Assembly: GCF_015097055.1 (NCBI RefSeq)
Contig: NZ_AP023366.1
Location: 3,251,001 to 3,315,000, forward strand
Length of the DNA stretch: 64,000 nucleotides
Reading direction: 5' to 3'
Source of the DNA: Effusibacillus dendaii
GTDB taxonomy: Bacteria > Bacillota > Bacilli > Tumebacillales > Effusibacillaceae
Position numbers and translations under genes: made by a program. The notes under the pieces were generated by a model that saw nothing but the letters and a program-made list of their open reading frames with translations, made no database searches and was not told the origin of the DNA. Position 1 is the stretch's first letter, and every line of letters begins with the position of its first letter. This document shows positions 35,290 to 44,448 of the stretch, in pieces.

Positions 35290-36716
35290 ACCGTGTCCTT
35301 GTGGTGGATGATGAAGTGGAAGTGACCTCTTTTTTTCAATATTTCCTGGAAGACAAGGGGTGTGAAGTGACCGTTGCCAATTCTGGACGGGATGTGGATC
35401 AATTGCTGCAATCACCTGAAGCCTGTTTTCATCTGGCTTTGGTGGATCTGAAATTGCCTGACGCAAATGGATTGGACCTGTTGTCTAAGATCAAAAATCG
35501 GCAACCTACTTGTGAAGTTCTCATTATGACCGGTTACAGCACGGTCAAAACTGCAGTTCTGGCAATTCAGGCGGGGGCCAGAGACTACCTGGAGAAACCG
35601 TTTGATAATCTGGAGAGCCTTGGGGGGATCATTCAATCTTTATTGCAACGATCGGTGGGCAAGGAAGACCTGTTCAACCATATGGCTGCAAGTTACGGGA
35701 TCGTTTATACTCCGGGCAGTGAGATGGAGAAATTATTAACGATAGCGGATAAGCTGGCCAAGAAAGCGATAAATGTGCTGATAGAAGGGGAAACGGGCAC
35801 CGGCAAGGAACTGTTTGCCAGATTCATTCATGGCGTCAGTTTGCGGGCGTCTCATCCGTTTGTGGGCATCAACTGCGGCGCAGTGTCGGAATCACTGCTG
35901 GAGAGTGAATTGTTTGGCCATGAAAAAGGGGCTTTTTCCGGAGCGGTGAAAACTCGTAAGGGATACTTTGAATTGGCCCACAACGGGACCTTGTTTCTGG
36001 ATGAAATCGGAGAAGCGCCGCCCTCGATCCAGGTGAAATTGCTTCGTGCCATTGAGACAGGCGAATTCATGCGGGTAGGTAGTGAAGAAACGATCAAAAG
36101 CAATGTGAGGTTTATTTCGGCCACCAATCGCAATCTTGAATTGGAGACGGAACAAAACAGGTTTCGTGCCGATCTTTTGTACCGGTTGGAAGGCGTAAAG
36201 TTAACCATCCCGCCTCTCCGGAACAGGAGGGAAGACATTGCCGTAATTGCAAACCACTATCTTGAGAAAAAGTTTGGCGGGGCCTGTCGGTTGGATCCGG
36301 AGACTGTTGAGATCCTGAAACGGTATGACTGGCCTGGAAATGTAAGACAATTGCTGAATGTGCTGAATCAAACCCACTCCATTCACGAATGTCATACGTT
36401 AAAACCCGATAAGTTGCCACCCTGGCTGATTCAGAAGGCAGTTGCCAATAAGGAAGAAACTTCCCTTCAAAAACAACTGGAATCTTTCCTGGAAAGCGAG
36501 ATCAGGCTGTTTGTCGAAAACATCACAAATGGGATTGCTACCGTTGACCACATTGATTTCCCGAGTCTGATGAAGAGAATCAAAAAGATAGAAGGAGAGA
36601 TCGGTCGAAGGATCATCCAAAAAGGCTTGTCTGAAACAGCGGGAAACAGACAACTGCTCAGTCACAAACTCCGGATTACGGAACGAACCCTTCGTTATAT
36701 CCTGAATGAAAAATAA
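35286..36716 (+). CDS. NtrC-family sigma-54-dependent response regulator
   Basis: 476 residues. Receiver domain 1-120 with acidic pair VVDDE, phospho-acceptor Asp54 ([11 protein letters not shown]), Thr82 and Lys104 (YLEKPFD). AAA+ domain about 140-385: Walker A GETGTGKE (168-175), the sigma-54 contact loop GAFSGA (215-220; GAFTGA in most members), Walker [13 protein letters not shown], and the arginine finger region [27 protein letters not shown] Fis-type helix-turn-helix closes the protein ([22 protein letters not shown]). It should activate the sigma-54 promoter at 32678-32693 of the divergent zinc ADH. Confidence 0.92.
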   Translation: MNRVLVVDDEVEVTSFFQYFLEDKGCEVTVANSGRDVDQLLQSPEACFHLALVDLKLPDANGLDLLSKIKNRQPTCEVLIMTGYSTVKTAVLAIQAGARDYLEKPFDNLESLGGIIQSLLQRSVGKEDLFNHMAASYGIVYTPGSEMEKLLTIADKLAKKAINVLIEGETGTGKELFARFIHGVSLRASHPFVGINCGAVSESLLESELFGHEKGAFSGAVKTRKGYFELAHNGTLFLDEIGEAPPSIQVKLLRAIETGEFMRVGSEETIKSNVRFISATNRNLELETEQNRFRADLLYRLEGVKLTIPPLRNRREDIAVIANHYLEKKFGGACRLDPETVEILKRYDWPGNVRQLLNVLNQTHSIHECHTLKPDKLPPWLIQKAVANKEETSLQKQLESFLESEIRLFVENITNGIATVDHIDFPSLMKRIKKIEGEIGRRIIQKGLSETAGNRQLLSHKLRITERTLRYILNEK

Positions 36717-36827
36717 ACGTAAAAAAACCTGCCCGAATGGTTCAAGTGGTGGTTCGCTTTTCCCATCATCTGGTCCGTGTGTACCTGCCGACAGGGGTGA
36801 AAAATAAAATGGCAGGAGGTGATCTTG

Positions 36828-37418
36828 ATGAGGCCGTCTCAACACCGAATGGCACTGCTGGGAGCAGGCATGTTTTTGATGTTGAACGTGACGACGGGTA
36901 TCCAACAGTTGCTTCCCCAAATCGAGAAATTATTTACGAATCATCAGGGATGGTCAAATCCCCGCCAAGCAGATCGGATAGGTGTCCATTCGACTGGAGC
37001 AGACGCGAATCAGCTGCCCTCAGATGATACATCTAGGCAAACGCCAACCAATAAGCAAACGCCGACCAAAGTGCACCAGCCGGTGCCGATTGCGGCCCGT
37101 CACTTATCGGAATCTTCCGTTCGATACGAGCAGCAGTCGGAGGAACAGTTGGAACTGATTCAAACAGCAGCGAACCGGATCGAAAATGTGGTGGTCCAGG
37201 CGGGAGAACAGTTTGTATTTAATGGGACAATCAATTTGTCGTTGCAACAACCTTTTTTTTCAGCACTCAACCAGGCGGCTTCAGACGCTCATATGGAAGT
37301 CGGCGAACATCGAATACAGTTTCGAAACCCGCTCGACAAACCGGTATTGATCAAAAGCTGGCTCGGCAGCGGCCGTATACATGTCGCTTTTTATGAATTG
37401 GACAATCGCCGCACATGA
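36828..37418 (+). CDS. Small secreted or anchored protein with VanW-like C-terminal pieces
   Basis: 196 residues; ATG 36828 has a perfect AGGAGGT site eight bases upstream. The N-terminus has a weak hydrophobic signal (RMALLGAGMFLMLNVTTG), followed by a Thr/Gln/Pro-rich linker (residues about 55-90). The C-terminal region contains NRIENVVVQAGEQFVFNGTI and RNPLDKPVLIKSWLGSGRIHVAFYEL, which resemble the two ends of a VanW/YoaR domain (N-x-x-V-V-x-P-G-E-x-F-S-F-N and the closing beta segment), but the about 80 residues usually between them are nearly absent. Either a shortened VanW-like protein or an unrelated family. Stands alone before trpS. Confidence 0.55.
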   Translation: MRPSQHRMALLGAGMFLMLNVTTGIQQLLPQIEKLFTNHQGWSNPRQADRIGVHSTGADANQLPSDDTSRQTPTNKQTPTKVHQPVPIAARHLSESSVRYEQQSEEQLELIQTAANRIENVVVQAGEQFVFNGTINLSLQQPFFSALNQAASDAHMEVGEHRIQFRNPLDKPVLIKSWLGSGRIHVAFYELDNRRT

Positions 37419-37511
37419 TGGAGCAGGATTTTACATCTGAAATTTGTACCCGTATATGCAATCATTTGCTATACTGGGTATTACATATCGGCATGTCTTT
37501 GGAGGTAAAAG

Positions 37512-38495
37512 ATGAAACGCGTATTATCAGGGGTACAGCCTACCGGGGATGTCACAATCGGCAACTATTTGGGAGCCATCAAACGGTTCGTTGACCTGCA
37601 GGATACGACCGATCCCTATTTTATGATTGTGAACTTACATGCGTGGACGGTGCCGCAAGACCCGCAGGTGTTGAAAGAGAAGACGATCAATTTGGCGGCC
37701 CTTTATTTGGCAGTCGGATTGGATCCGAAGAAAAGTGTGATTTTTGCCCAATCAGACGTTCCGGAACATACGGAACTGACGTGGCTTTTGCAATGCATCG
37801 CCTATTTTGGGGAACTGGGGCGCATGATCCAGTTTAAAGAAAAAAGCGAAGACAAGCAGAACGTGTCGGTCGGGTTGTATACATATCCGGTGTTGATGGC
37901 AGCCGACATTTTGATTTACCAAGCGGATCTGGTGCCCGTGGGGGAAGACCAAAAACAGCACCTGGAACTGACGCGCGATCTGGCGGAACGGTTCAACAAC
38001 CGGTTCGGCCACACGTTTACCGTCCCCGATCCGCTGATTAACGAATTCGGGGCGCGTATTATGGGACTGGACGATCCCAGCAAAAAGATGAGCAAGAGCG
38101 CGAAAAGTCCCTATAATCGGATCACGATGATGGACACGCCTGACGAAATCAAGTCGAAAATCATGAAAGCGGTCACCGATACGGACAATCAAATCCGGTT
38201 TGACCCGGTCAACAAGCCGGGGATCAGCAACTTACTGACGATCTACAGCTTGTTTAGCGGTGAAACGATTCCCCAACTGGAAGAACGGTTGGCGGGCCAA
38301 GGATACGGCACGTTGAAGAAAGAGCTGGTAGAAGTGGTCGTCAACCACCTGCAGCCGATCCAGCAACGATTGCAACAGTTGAAAAAATCGGGCGAGGTGC
38401 TTGATGTGCTCCGGAATGGAGCCGAGCGGGCTCGCGCGGAGGCGGCCAAAACAGTTCAGGCGGCAAAAGAAAAAATGGGTCTGCTCCTGGGGTAA
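37512..38495 (+). CDS. trpS: Tryptophanyl-tRNA synthetase
   Basis: 327 residues, the normal bacterial length. Class I signatures: the HIGH-equivalent TIGNYLGAI (about 17-25; preceded by SGVQPTGD) and KMSKS (about 194-198) in DDPSKKMSKSAKSPYN. Other conserved parts are LHAWTV, YPVLMAADILIYQADLVPVGEDQKQHLELTRDLA and the tRNA-binding helices near the end. It charges tRNA(Trp). ATG 37512 has a GGAGGT site. The 93-base gap upstream is too short for a T-box leader and shows none of its motifs, so regulation by T-box is not supported. Confidence 0.96.
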   Translation: MKRVLSGVQPTGDVTIGNYLGAIKRFVDLQDTTDPYFMIVNLHAWTVPQDPQVLKEKTINLAALYLAVGLDPKKSVIFAQSDVPEHTELTWLLQCIAYFGELGRMIQFKEKSEDKQNVSVGLYTYPVLMAADILIYQADLVPVGEDQKQHLELTRDLAERFNNRFGHTFTVPDPLINEFGARIMGLDDPSKKMSKSAKSPYNRITMMDTPDEIKSKIMKAVTDTDNQIRFDPVNKPGISNLLTIYSLFSGETIPQLEERLAGQGYGTLKKELVEVVVNHLQPIQQRLQQLKKSGEVLDVLRNGAERARAEAAKTVQAAKEKMGLLLG

Positions 38496-38508
38496 ACATC
38501 GATTTGTG

Positions 38509-38545
38509 ACGGTTAATCGGCAAGAATGCCGGTTGACCGTTTTTG
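38509..38545 (+). terminator. Terminator after trpS
   Basis: ACGGTTAATCGGC (38509-38521) pairs with GCCGGTTGACCGT (38528-38540), then TTTTTG. Confidence 0.85.
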
Positions 38546-38585
38546 TTTCGCCCATTACGATTTGAAAATCCGTAACATTTTCGTA

Positions 38586-38614
38586 TTGACGGATTACAAC
38601 CCCTGTAATAAACT
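38586..38614 (+). promoter_or_regulatory. Promoter of the sulfate assimilation operon
   Basis: TTGACG (38586-38591), 17-base spacer, TAAACT (38609-38614). The following bases AATACCAATAAATCC may be an operator (CymR-type sites often contain ATACC), but I cannot confirm it. No S-box or T-box is present. Confidence 0.55.
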
Positions 38615-38666
38615 AATACCAATAAATCCAAGCGGATAACTAAGAAAAGGATCAGGTGTATCGACA

Positions 38667-40295
38667 ATGGCGAACGTGAGACAATGGAAATGGGCAGATG
38701 ATCCCACGATCAATGATATGGAGCAGGCAAAGCTGGTCAAAGACGGTTTGGATGTGATCGAAACCATCGTTGAAAAGTATTCGAAGGAAGGCTATGATTC
38801 GATCGAAAAAACCGATATGGACCGCTTCAAGTGGGCAGGCGTTTATCAGCAACGTCCGAAAGATGGTCACTTTATGATGCGGGTGCGAATTCCGAGCGGT
38901 ATTCTAAGCAGTCAGCAGGCCCGGGCGCTCGCCGGGATTGCCCGCGATTACGGTCGTGATCTGATCGATGTGACGACACGCCAAGCCATTCAGTTTCACT
39001 GGCTGACAATTGAAACGATCCCCGATATTTTTGAACGGCTGAAAGCAGTCGGACTGTCTTCGTTTGAAGCGTGCGGTGACTGCCCGCGGACGATTGTGGG
39101 CAACCCGCTGGCAGGCATTGACCCGAATGAGGTACTCGACACACGGCCGATTGTGAAAGAACTGGAACAATTTTTCGTGTTGAATCGGGATTTTTCAAAC
39201 CTTCCCAGGAAATACAAAATGTCCATTTCTGCTAACGTCTACAATACGGGCCATGCAGAGATCAACGACCTGGCGTTTACACCCGCGAAGAAAACGATTA
39301 ATGGCGAAGAAGTGATCGGATTTCACGTTTGGGTAGGCGGCGGACTTTCGGCCAAACCGTATCTTGCGCAAAAACTTGACGTATTCTGCCGTCCGGACGA
39401 AGTGCTTAAAGTGGCGATCGGCGTTACCACTCTTTTCCGCGATTTTGGCTATCGACAAAAGAGAACTCATGCACGTCTGAAGTTTTTGGTAGCCGATTGG
39501 GGAGCCGATAAATTCAAGGAAGAACTGCTGAAAGTTACGGGACCTCTCGAATCGCGGGGAGAAGATCTGACGCAAGGATGGAAAGCCGGATATTTCTACG
39601 GGATCCATGAGCAAAAACAGAAAGGTTTCTACTACGCGGGTCTCTCCGTACCGGTCGGACGCATGAGCGCACAGGAATTTGAACAATTGGCCGATCTGGC
39701 AGAGCGTTATGGTGATGGAACAATCGGCACCTGTAACTCACAAAACGTATTGATTCGCAATATCCCTGCCGACAAGGTCGACGCGTTCCAATCGGAAGAG
39801 TTGATTGTCAACCGGTTCAAACTGCAACCGAACACATATGTTGGATATGCGGTATCCTGTACAGGAACGGAATATTGCAATCTGGCGATTGTTGAGACAA
39901 AGGAACGGATGCGCCGATTGGCCGAATATCTCGACAGAACGGCGCCGCAGCTCGATACGCCGCTGCGTCTCCATATGGTTGGCTGCCCAAACTCCTGCGG
40001 TCAACGACAAATTGCCGACATCGGATTGCAAGGCGCATTGGTCAAAACGGAAAACGGCATGGTGGATGCGTTTGATATCTATATCGGCGGAACACTGGGA
40101 GAGAACGCCCGTTTTAATAAAAAGCTGAACGGACGAATTGAAGCGGAACAATTGGGACCCGTACTCGCTCAACTGATCGGCGTTTTTGCCGAAGAGCGCG
40201 TGCCTGGGGAAGCATACTGGCAGTATGTAGACCGGGTAGGCGTCGAGCATATTCAGGCACAATTGGACGCCATACGGAGTGCGGATGCGGTATAA
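38667..40295 (+). CDS. Ferredoxin-type assimilatory sulfite (nitrite/sulfite) reductase
   Basis: 542 residues of the siroheme/[4Fe-4S] nitrite-sulfite reductase family. The metal ligands are CTGTEYC (Cys398, Cys404) and GCPNSC (Cys440, Cys444). The duplicated ferredoxin-like domains show the pairs FMMRVRIPSGILSSQQARALA and YYAGLSVPVGRMSAQEFEQLA. One-protein enzymes of this type take electrons from ferredoxin and make sulfide from sulfite or ammonia from nitrite. Its place at the head of an operon with CysH, Sat, CysC and a sulfate permease makes sulfite the likely substrate. ATG 38667 follows an AAAAGGATCAGG site. Confidence 0.9.
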   Translation: MANVRQWKWADDPTINDMEQAKLVKDGLDVIETIVEKYSKEGYDSIEKTDMDRFKWAGVYQQRPKDGHFMMRVRIPSGILSSQQARALAGIARDYGRDLIDVTTRQAIQFHWLTIETIPDIFERLKAVGLSSFEACGDCPRTIVGNPLAGIDPNEVLDTRPIVKELEQFFVLNRDFSNLPRKYKMSISANVYNTGHAEINDLAFTPAKKTINGEEVIGFHVWVGGGLSAKPYLAQKLDVFCRPDEVLKVAIGVTTLFRDFGYRQKRTHARLKFLVADWGADKFKEELLKVTGPLESRGEDLTQGWKAGYFYGIHEQKQKGFYYAGLSVPVGRMSAQEFEQLADLAERYGDGTIGTCNSQNVLIRNIPADKVDAFQSEELIVNRFKLQPNTYVGYAVSCTGTEYCNLAIVETKERMRRLAEYLDRTAPQLDTPLRLHMVGCPNSCGQRQIADIGLQGALVKTENGMVDAFDIYIGGTLGENARFNKKLNGRIEAEQLGPVLAQLIGVFAEERVPGEAYWQYVDRVGVEHIQAQLDAIRSADAV

Positions 40296-40326
40296 TGGCA
40301 TTCTGACCAAAGGAGTTGTGTGATTC

Positions 40327-40572
40327 GTGGCAGAACCGGAAAAGGAATTCTATCTCTACAAGTTGGAAGCAGTCTTGCCCGCAGACCGGTTGCTGACTGT
40401 CATTGTAATTGCCGACTCAGACGAAAAAGCGTTTGCGTATGCAGAAAACAATATTGTTCGGCACACGATTGTCCCGCCGAAAATCGAGCAGCTTGGCATT
40501 GTCCAGAAAAAGCCATTGGGACGCGGAGGCGTCGGCTACGTGGTGGAAACGTCTCAGTTTGCCGATTCGTAA
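40327..40572 (+). CDS. DUF3906 family protein
   Basis: 81 residues from GTG 40327, ten bases after AAAGGAG. Layout: a short beta-alpha-beta unit (KEFYLYKLEAVLPADRLLTVIVIADSDEKAFAYAENNI), a conserved PPKIEQLGIVQKKPLGRGGVGYV segment. This is the small DUF3906 family found in Bacillales, whose function is not established. It lies between the sulfite reductase and the siroheme methyltransferase genes, 31 and 97 bases from them, and is in the same orientation, so it belongs to the sulfur operon and may be a helper in siroheme insertion or electron transfer (inference). Confidence 0.75.
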   Translation: MAEPEKEFYLYKLEAVLPADRLLTVIVIADSDEKAFAYAENNIVRHTIVPPKIEQLGIVQKKPLGRGGVGYVVETSQFADS

Positions 40573-40669
40573 GCGAAAACAGGGAGGACATGGTTCTCCC
40601 TGTTTCTATGAATATTATTCCTACTAAACCGATTGTTTAAGCAAACGATTCAGAAAGGCGGTGAGCAAT

Positions 40670-41437
40670 ATGGCGGGAACTGTATACTTTGTTGGGGGCG
40701 GACCGGGCGACCCGAAGTTGATTACCGTCCGCGGAGCGGAACTTTTGAAAAAAGCGGATGTGATCGTGTATGACCGTTTGGTGAACCCGGAACTTCTGCA
40801 GTATGCAAAACCGGATGCCAAAAAGATTTACTGCGGCAAGGAAGCGGGTCATCACTCGATTCCACAAGCAGACATCAATCTCCTCTTGATTCAGGAAGCG
40901 CAAGCAGGCCATACGGTGGTTCGGTTAAAAGGGGGAGACCCCAGTATGTTCGGACGTGTGGGTGAAGAAGCGGAAGAATGTGTCCGGCATGGAATTCAGT
41001 TTGAAATTGTACCGGGAATCACATCTGGCATAGCCGCTCCCATTTATGCCGGAATCCCGCTCACTCATCGCGATTACAGCTCGTCTGTCGCTTTTTTAAC
41101 AGGCCACTTTTGCGAGCGGAACGAAGGAAAACAGGTCGATTGGGAAAAGGTATCCGGAGTGGATACGCTTGTAATCTATATGGGAGTTAAAAATCTGCCG
41201 CAAATTCAGGAGCAGCTGCTGCGTTTCAAATCCCCTGATACTCCGGTTGCGCTTGTCAAATGGGGTACGTTGCCCGAACAGCAGAGACTGGTAGGGACTC
41301 TGCAGAATATTGCCGAGCAAGTCAAACAGTCTAATTTCACGTCGCCCGCCATCATTGTAGTGGGGGATGTAGTCAAACTGCACGGTACGTTAGACTGGTT
41401 TAGCGGGAATACGTTCGAATTGGAGAGCGCCATATGA
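40670..41437 (+). CDS. sumT: Uroporphyrinogen-III C-methyltransferase
   Basis: 255 residues from ATG 40670; the AAGGCGGTGA site ends seven bases before it, while the GTG at 40661 lies within the site. SAM-methyltransferase (tetrapyrrole) motifs: GTVYFVGGGPGDPKLITVRGAELL at the start, DVIVYDRLVNPELL, VVRLKGGDPSMFGRVGEEAE (about 83-102) and VPGITSGIAAPIYAGIPLTHRD. It makes precorrin-2 from uroporphyrinogen III, the first step to the siroheme needed by the sulfite reductase of the operon. No dehydrogenase/ferrochelatase domain is fused (unlike CysG); these activities must be coded elsewhere. Overlaps cysP by four bases. Confidence 0.93.
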   Translation: MAGTVYFVGGGPGDPKLITVRGAELLKKADVIVYDRLVNPELLQYAKPDAKKIYCGKEAGHHSIPQADINLLLIQEAQAGHTVVRLKGGDPSMFGRVGEEAEECVRHGIQFEIVPGITSGIAAPIYAGIPLTHRDYSSSVAFLTGHFCERNEGKQVDWEKVSGVDTLVIYMGVKNLPQIQEQLLRFKSPDTPVALVKWGTLPEQQRLVGTLQNIAEQVKQSNFTSPAIIVVGDVVKLHGTLDWFSGNTFELESAI

Positions 41438-42516
41438 TATGGACTTATGTTGCGATTGTAATCGGGTTCTTTTTCGCCATGAACATTGGAGCAAGCGGCA
41501 CGGCTGCCTCGATGGGGGCTGCCTATGGAAGCGGTGCCATCCAAAATAAACGAATCGCTATGGCGGTTGTGGCGGTTGGAGCATTTCTGGGAGCGGTTCT
41601 GGGTGGCGGAGAAGTGGTGAAGACGATCAGCCAGGGACTTCTTCCGAAGGATGTTTTAACAGTTCAAGCTGTAATCATCATTCTGGCGTCTTCTACATTC
41701 ACACTGTTCTTTGCCAATCTGATTGGAATTCCTCTATCGACTAGCGAAGTCACAGTGGGTGCAGTCGTTGGGGTAGGGATTGCGTTTCACGCCTTCTATG
41801 TAGAAAAGATACTGGTCATTCTGCTCTTTTGGGTGTTAATCCCGCTGATCGCGTTTATCATTGCCTGGCTGATTGGAAAAGGAATCCTGCGAATGGAGCA
41901 ACGTTGGTCGACTCTAAAGGGGCAAGGCAAGTGGAGGCGTTGGTTAGGTTATCTGCTGATTGCCTGCGGGTTTCTGGAAGCATTTTCAGCCGGCATGAAC
42001 AACGTGGCAAATGCGGTCGGGCCGCTTGTCGGTGCGGGTATCATGGAAGCCTCAACAGGTATTTGGGCAGGGGGATTGTTTGTTGCTCTGGGCGCTTTTT
42101 TATTGGGCGGCAAAGTGTTGGAAACAAACGGCAAGCGGATCACAAATCTGTCTCTTCTGCAGGGAAGCACGGTTTCCTTCACGGGTGGAACTTTGGTAAT
42201 TGCCGCGTCTGTTTTCGGTGTCCCTGTTCCTTTGACACAAGCTACTACTTGTGCGATTCTTGGAATAGGCACAGCGAAAAACGGATTCCGCCTCTGGCAA
42301 AAAAGCGTCATCAAACAGATTATACAGGTATGGATCGTATCGCCTTTTTCAGCGTTGGTCGTGTCGTACGCATTGGTATACGTTGTATTAATCCGTGACT
42401 TTTATACGGTGGCAGTCATTATCAGTGCTTTTATCACGACAGTCGGGCTAATCAGTCTGTACAGAGCGGTCCGTAGAGAGAAAAGTTCGTTTCAGGATCA
42501 AGGAGGCGGGATTTAA
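41434..42516 (+). CDS. cysP: Sulfate permease of the PiT family
   Basis: 360 residues, about ten membrane helices. It belongs to the inorganic phosphate transporter family, with two signature repeats: ATG start MNIGASGTAASMGAAYGSGAI (in phosphate members GANDxANA) and AGMNNVANAVGPLVGAGIM. Members of this family in Bacillus (CysP) import sulfate, and its position between sumT and cysH in a sulfate assimilation operon argues for that here. It is driven by proton symport in the family. The start overlaps the preceding stop (ATGA), so translation is coupled. Confidence 0.88.
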   Translation: MIWTYVAIVIGFFFAMNIGASGTAASMGAAYGSGAIQNKRIAMAVVAVGAFLGAVLGGGEVVKTISQGLLPKDVLTVQAVIIILASSTFTLFFANLIGIPLSTSEVTVGAVVGVGIAFHAFYVEKILVILLFWVLIPLIAFIIAWLIGKGILRMEQRWSTLKGQGKWRRWLGYLLIACGFLEAFSAGMNNVANAVGPLVGAGIMEASTGIWAGGLFVALGAFLLGGKVLETNGKRITNLSLLQGSTVSFTGGTLVIAASVFGVPVPLTQATTCAILGIGTAKNGFRLWQKSVIKQIIQVWIVSPFSALVVSYALVYVVLIRDFYTVAVIISAFITTVGLISLYRAVRREKSSFQDQGGGI

Positions 42517-42518
42517 TT

Positions 42519-43229
42519 ATGGGTCTGTTATCCTATCAAACTCTTACCGCAGAGGGATTCGAACAAATCAATAAGGAATTGGAAAAGAAAGACACCATGG
42601 ACGTACTGCATTGGGCGTATGACCAGTTTGGCGATGGACTGGTTTATGCTTGCAGCTTCGGGGCGGAAGGAATCGTATTGATCGATTTGATCAGTAAAGT
42701 CCGGAAAGACGCAAAGATCGTGTTTCTCGACACGAACAAACATTTTAAAGAGACATATGAAACAATCGAACGTGTGCGGGAAAAATACCCGACATTGCAG
42801 ATCCAGATTGTCGAACCTTTGATCACCTTGGAGCAGCAGGCGGAACAGTTTGGCGATGAATTATGGAAAACAAACCCGAATCAATGTTGTCAAATTCGCA
42901 AAGTGGAGCCAATGGCGAAGATATTGACGGGTGTGCCCGCATGGCTGTCCGGTTTGCGTCGGGATCAATCGGCGAGCCGTGCCAATACACAGTATGTCAA
43001 TCAAGACAACAAATTCCAGTCCATCAAAGTGTGTCCTCTGATCCACTGGACCTGGGACGATGTCTGGATGTATATCCGACTGAATGAATTGCCTTACAAT
43101 CCGCTGCACGATCAGGGGTATCCGAGTATCGGCTGCGAAACATGCACGCTGCCTGTCGAAGAGGGCGGGGATTCCCGTGCAGGCAGATGGGCCAATTTTA
43201 ACAAGACGGAATGTGGGCTTCATCAGTAA
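42519..43229 (+). CDS. cysH: Phosphoadenylyl/adenylyl-sulfate reductase
   Basis: 236 residues. PP-loop family: VYACSFGAEGIVLIDLISK, the CCQIRKVEPM pair of cysteines (about residues 125-126) and the late GCETCTLPVEEG (CxxC) plus KTECGLH catalytic cysteine at the C-terminus. The two extra cysteine pairs (CC and CxxC) are characteristic of enzymes with a [4Fe-4S] cluster that use APS, as in Bacillus and plants. It makes sulfite with thioredoxin as donor. As Sat and CysC follow, both APS and PAPS can be made; which is used is uncertain. It begins two bases after the cysP stop. Confidence 0.92.
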   Translation: MGLLSYQTLTAEGFEQINKELEKKDTMDVLHWAYDQFGDGLVYACSFGAEGIVLIDLISKVRKDAKIVFLDTNKHFKETYETIERVREKYPTLQIQIVEPLITLEQQAEQFGDELWKTNPNQCCQIRKVEPMAKILTGVPAWLSGLRRDQSASRANTQYVNQDNKFQSIKVCPLIHWTWDDVWMYIRLNELPYNPLHDQGYPSIGCETCTLPVEEGGDSRAGRWANFNKTECGLHQ

Positions 43230-43258
43230 CTAGATAAGCTATAGGGGGAGAGAACACA

Positions 43259-44413
43259 ATGAGTTTGATTCAACCGCACGGAGGTACACTGGTAAATCGC
43301 TTTGATTCCAATTACGATCTGATCGGAATTGAAAAATCGGTGGAATTGGATGCATTTTCACTGTCCGATTTGGAACTGATTGCGATTGGTGCGTTCAGTC
43401 CGCTGACCGGTTTTATGACACAGCCCGATTATGACAGTGTGGTCAAACAAATGCGCCTGGCAAACGGACTGATTTGGAGTATTCCGATCACCTTGCCGGT
43501 GACCTCCGAAACAGCCGATCAGCTTTCGATCGGAGAACGGGTAAAACTGACACATAACGGCACCGTATATGGCGTTTTGGAACTGGCGGACATCTACCGT
43601 CCCGACAAAAAAGTGGAAGCGGAAAATGTCTATCGGACAACCGAATTGGCTCATCCGGGCGTCAAGAAACTGTTTGAACGGCCTGAAGTGTATCTGGGTG
43701 GTCCTATCACCATGATCAAACGGCCGGAGATAAAAAAGTTTGCCGAGTTTCATCTGGATCCGAGTGAAACCAGACAGGAATTCGCGAAACGGGGCTGGAA
43801 AACGGTCGTCGGTTTCCAAACGAGAAATCCGGTTCACCGGGCTCACGAATATATTCAAAAATCGGCGCTGGAAATCGTGGATGGTCTCTTTCTGAATCCG
43901 TTGGTCGGGGAAACCAAAGCAGATGATATTCCGGCAGATGTGCGCATGGAAAGCTATCAGGTGCTGCTTCGAAAATATTACCCGCAAGACCGCGTGTTTT
44001 TGGCGGTATTTCCGGCGGCTATGCGTTATGCCGGACCGCGCGAAGCGATTTTCCACGCGATGGTTCGCAAGAATTTCGGATGCACCCATTTTATTGTCGG
44101 CCGCGACCATGCCGGTGTCGGCAATTATTATGGCACTTATGATGCGCAGCTGATTTTTAGAAACTTCACGGCGGAAGAGTTGGGAATTACCCCCTTGTTC
44201 TTTGAACACAGCTTCTACTGCAAAGCATGCGGCAACATGGCGTCAACAAAAACCTGCCCGCACGGCAAGGAAGATCGTGTGATTCTGTCCGGCACGAAAG
44301 TTCGTGAAATGTTGAGCAATGGCGTTACACCCCCGCCGGAATTCAGCCGACCGGAAGTGGTCGAAGTATTAATCCGGGGAATGAGGCAAACCAGCCCTGC
44401 ATCCTCCGTATAA
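43259..44413 (+). CDS. sat: Sulfate adenylyltransferase
   Basis: 384 residues. Typical of bacterial/archaeal ATP sulfurylase: [10 protein letters not shown] (about 42-51), [18 protein letters not shown] (about 183-200, holding the QxRN and HxxH motifs), [18 protein letters not shown], and a zinc-like segment [21 protein letters not shown], then [20 protein letters not shown]. It makes APS and pyrophosphate from ATP and sulfate; pyrophosphatase (encoded near 48 kb) removes the product. ATG 43259 has a GGGGGAGAG site. Co-directional with cysH and cysC. Confidence 0.95.
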   Translation: MSLIQPHGGTLVNRFDSNYDLIGIEKSVELDAFSLSDLELIAIGAFSPLTGFMTQPDYDSVVKQMRLANGLIWSIPITLPVTSETADQLSIGERVKLTHNGTVYGVLELADIYRPDKKVEAENVYRTTELAHPGVKKLFERPEVYLGGPITMIKRPEIKKFAEFHLDPSETRQEFAKRGWKTVVGFQTRNPVHRAHEYIQKSALEIVDGLFLNPLVGETKADDIPADVRMESYQVLLRKYYPQDRVFLAVFPAAMRYAGPREAIFHAMVRKNFGCTHFIVGRDHAGVGNYYGTYDAQLIFRNFTAEELGITPLFFEHSFYCKACGNMASTKTCPHGKEDRVILSGTKVREMLSNGVTPPPEFSRPEVVEVLIRGMRQTSPASSV

Positions 44414-44448
44414 ACTATCTCTCTATTGAAAGGATACAGGTGATTGAA

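Noticed and set aside
36717-36827. Small gene before the VanW-like frame
   Set aside because: The frame starting at 36737 has no site and runs into the next gene out of frame.
37419-37511. T-box leader for trpS
   Set aside because: Only 93 bases are available and no T-box sequence (TGGNACCGCG type) or specifier loop is visible.
38546-38666. S-box or other riboswitch before the sulfite reductase
   Set aside because: No conserved S-box elements and no terminator-antiterminator pair; only a promoter and a possible operator.
39738-40310. 190-codon minus-strand frame opposite the sulfite reductase
   Set aside because: Shadow of a conserved coding region with intact cluster ligands on the plus strand.
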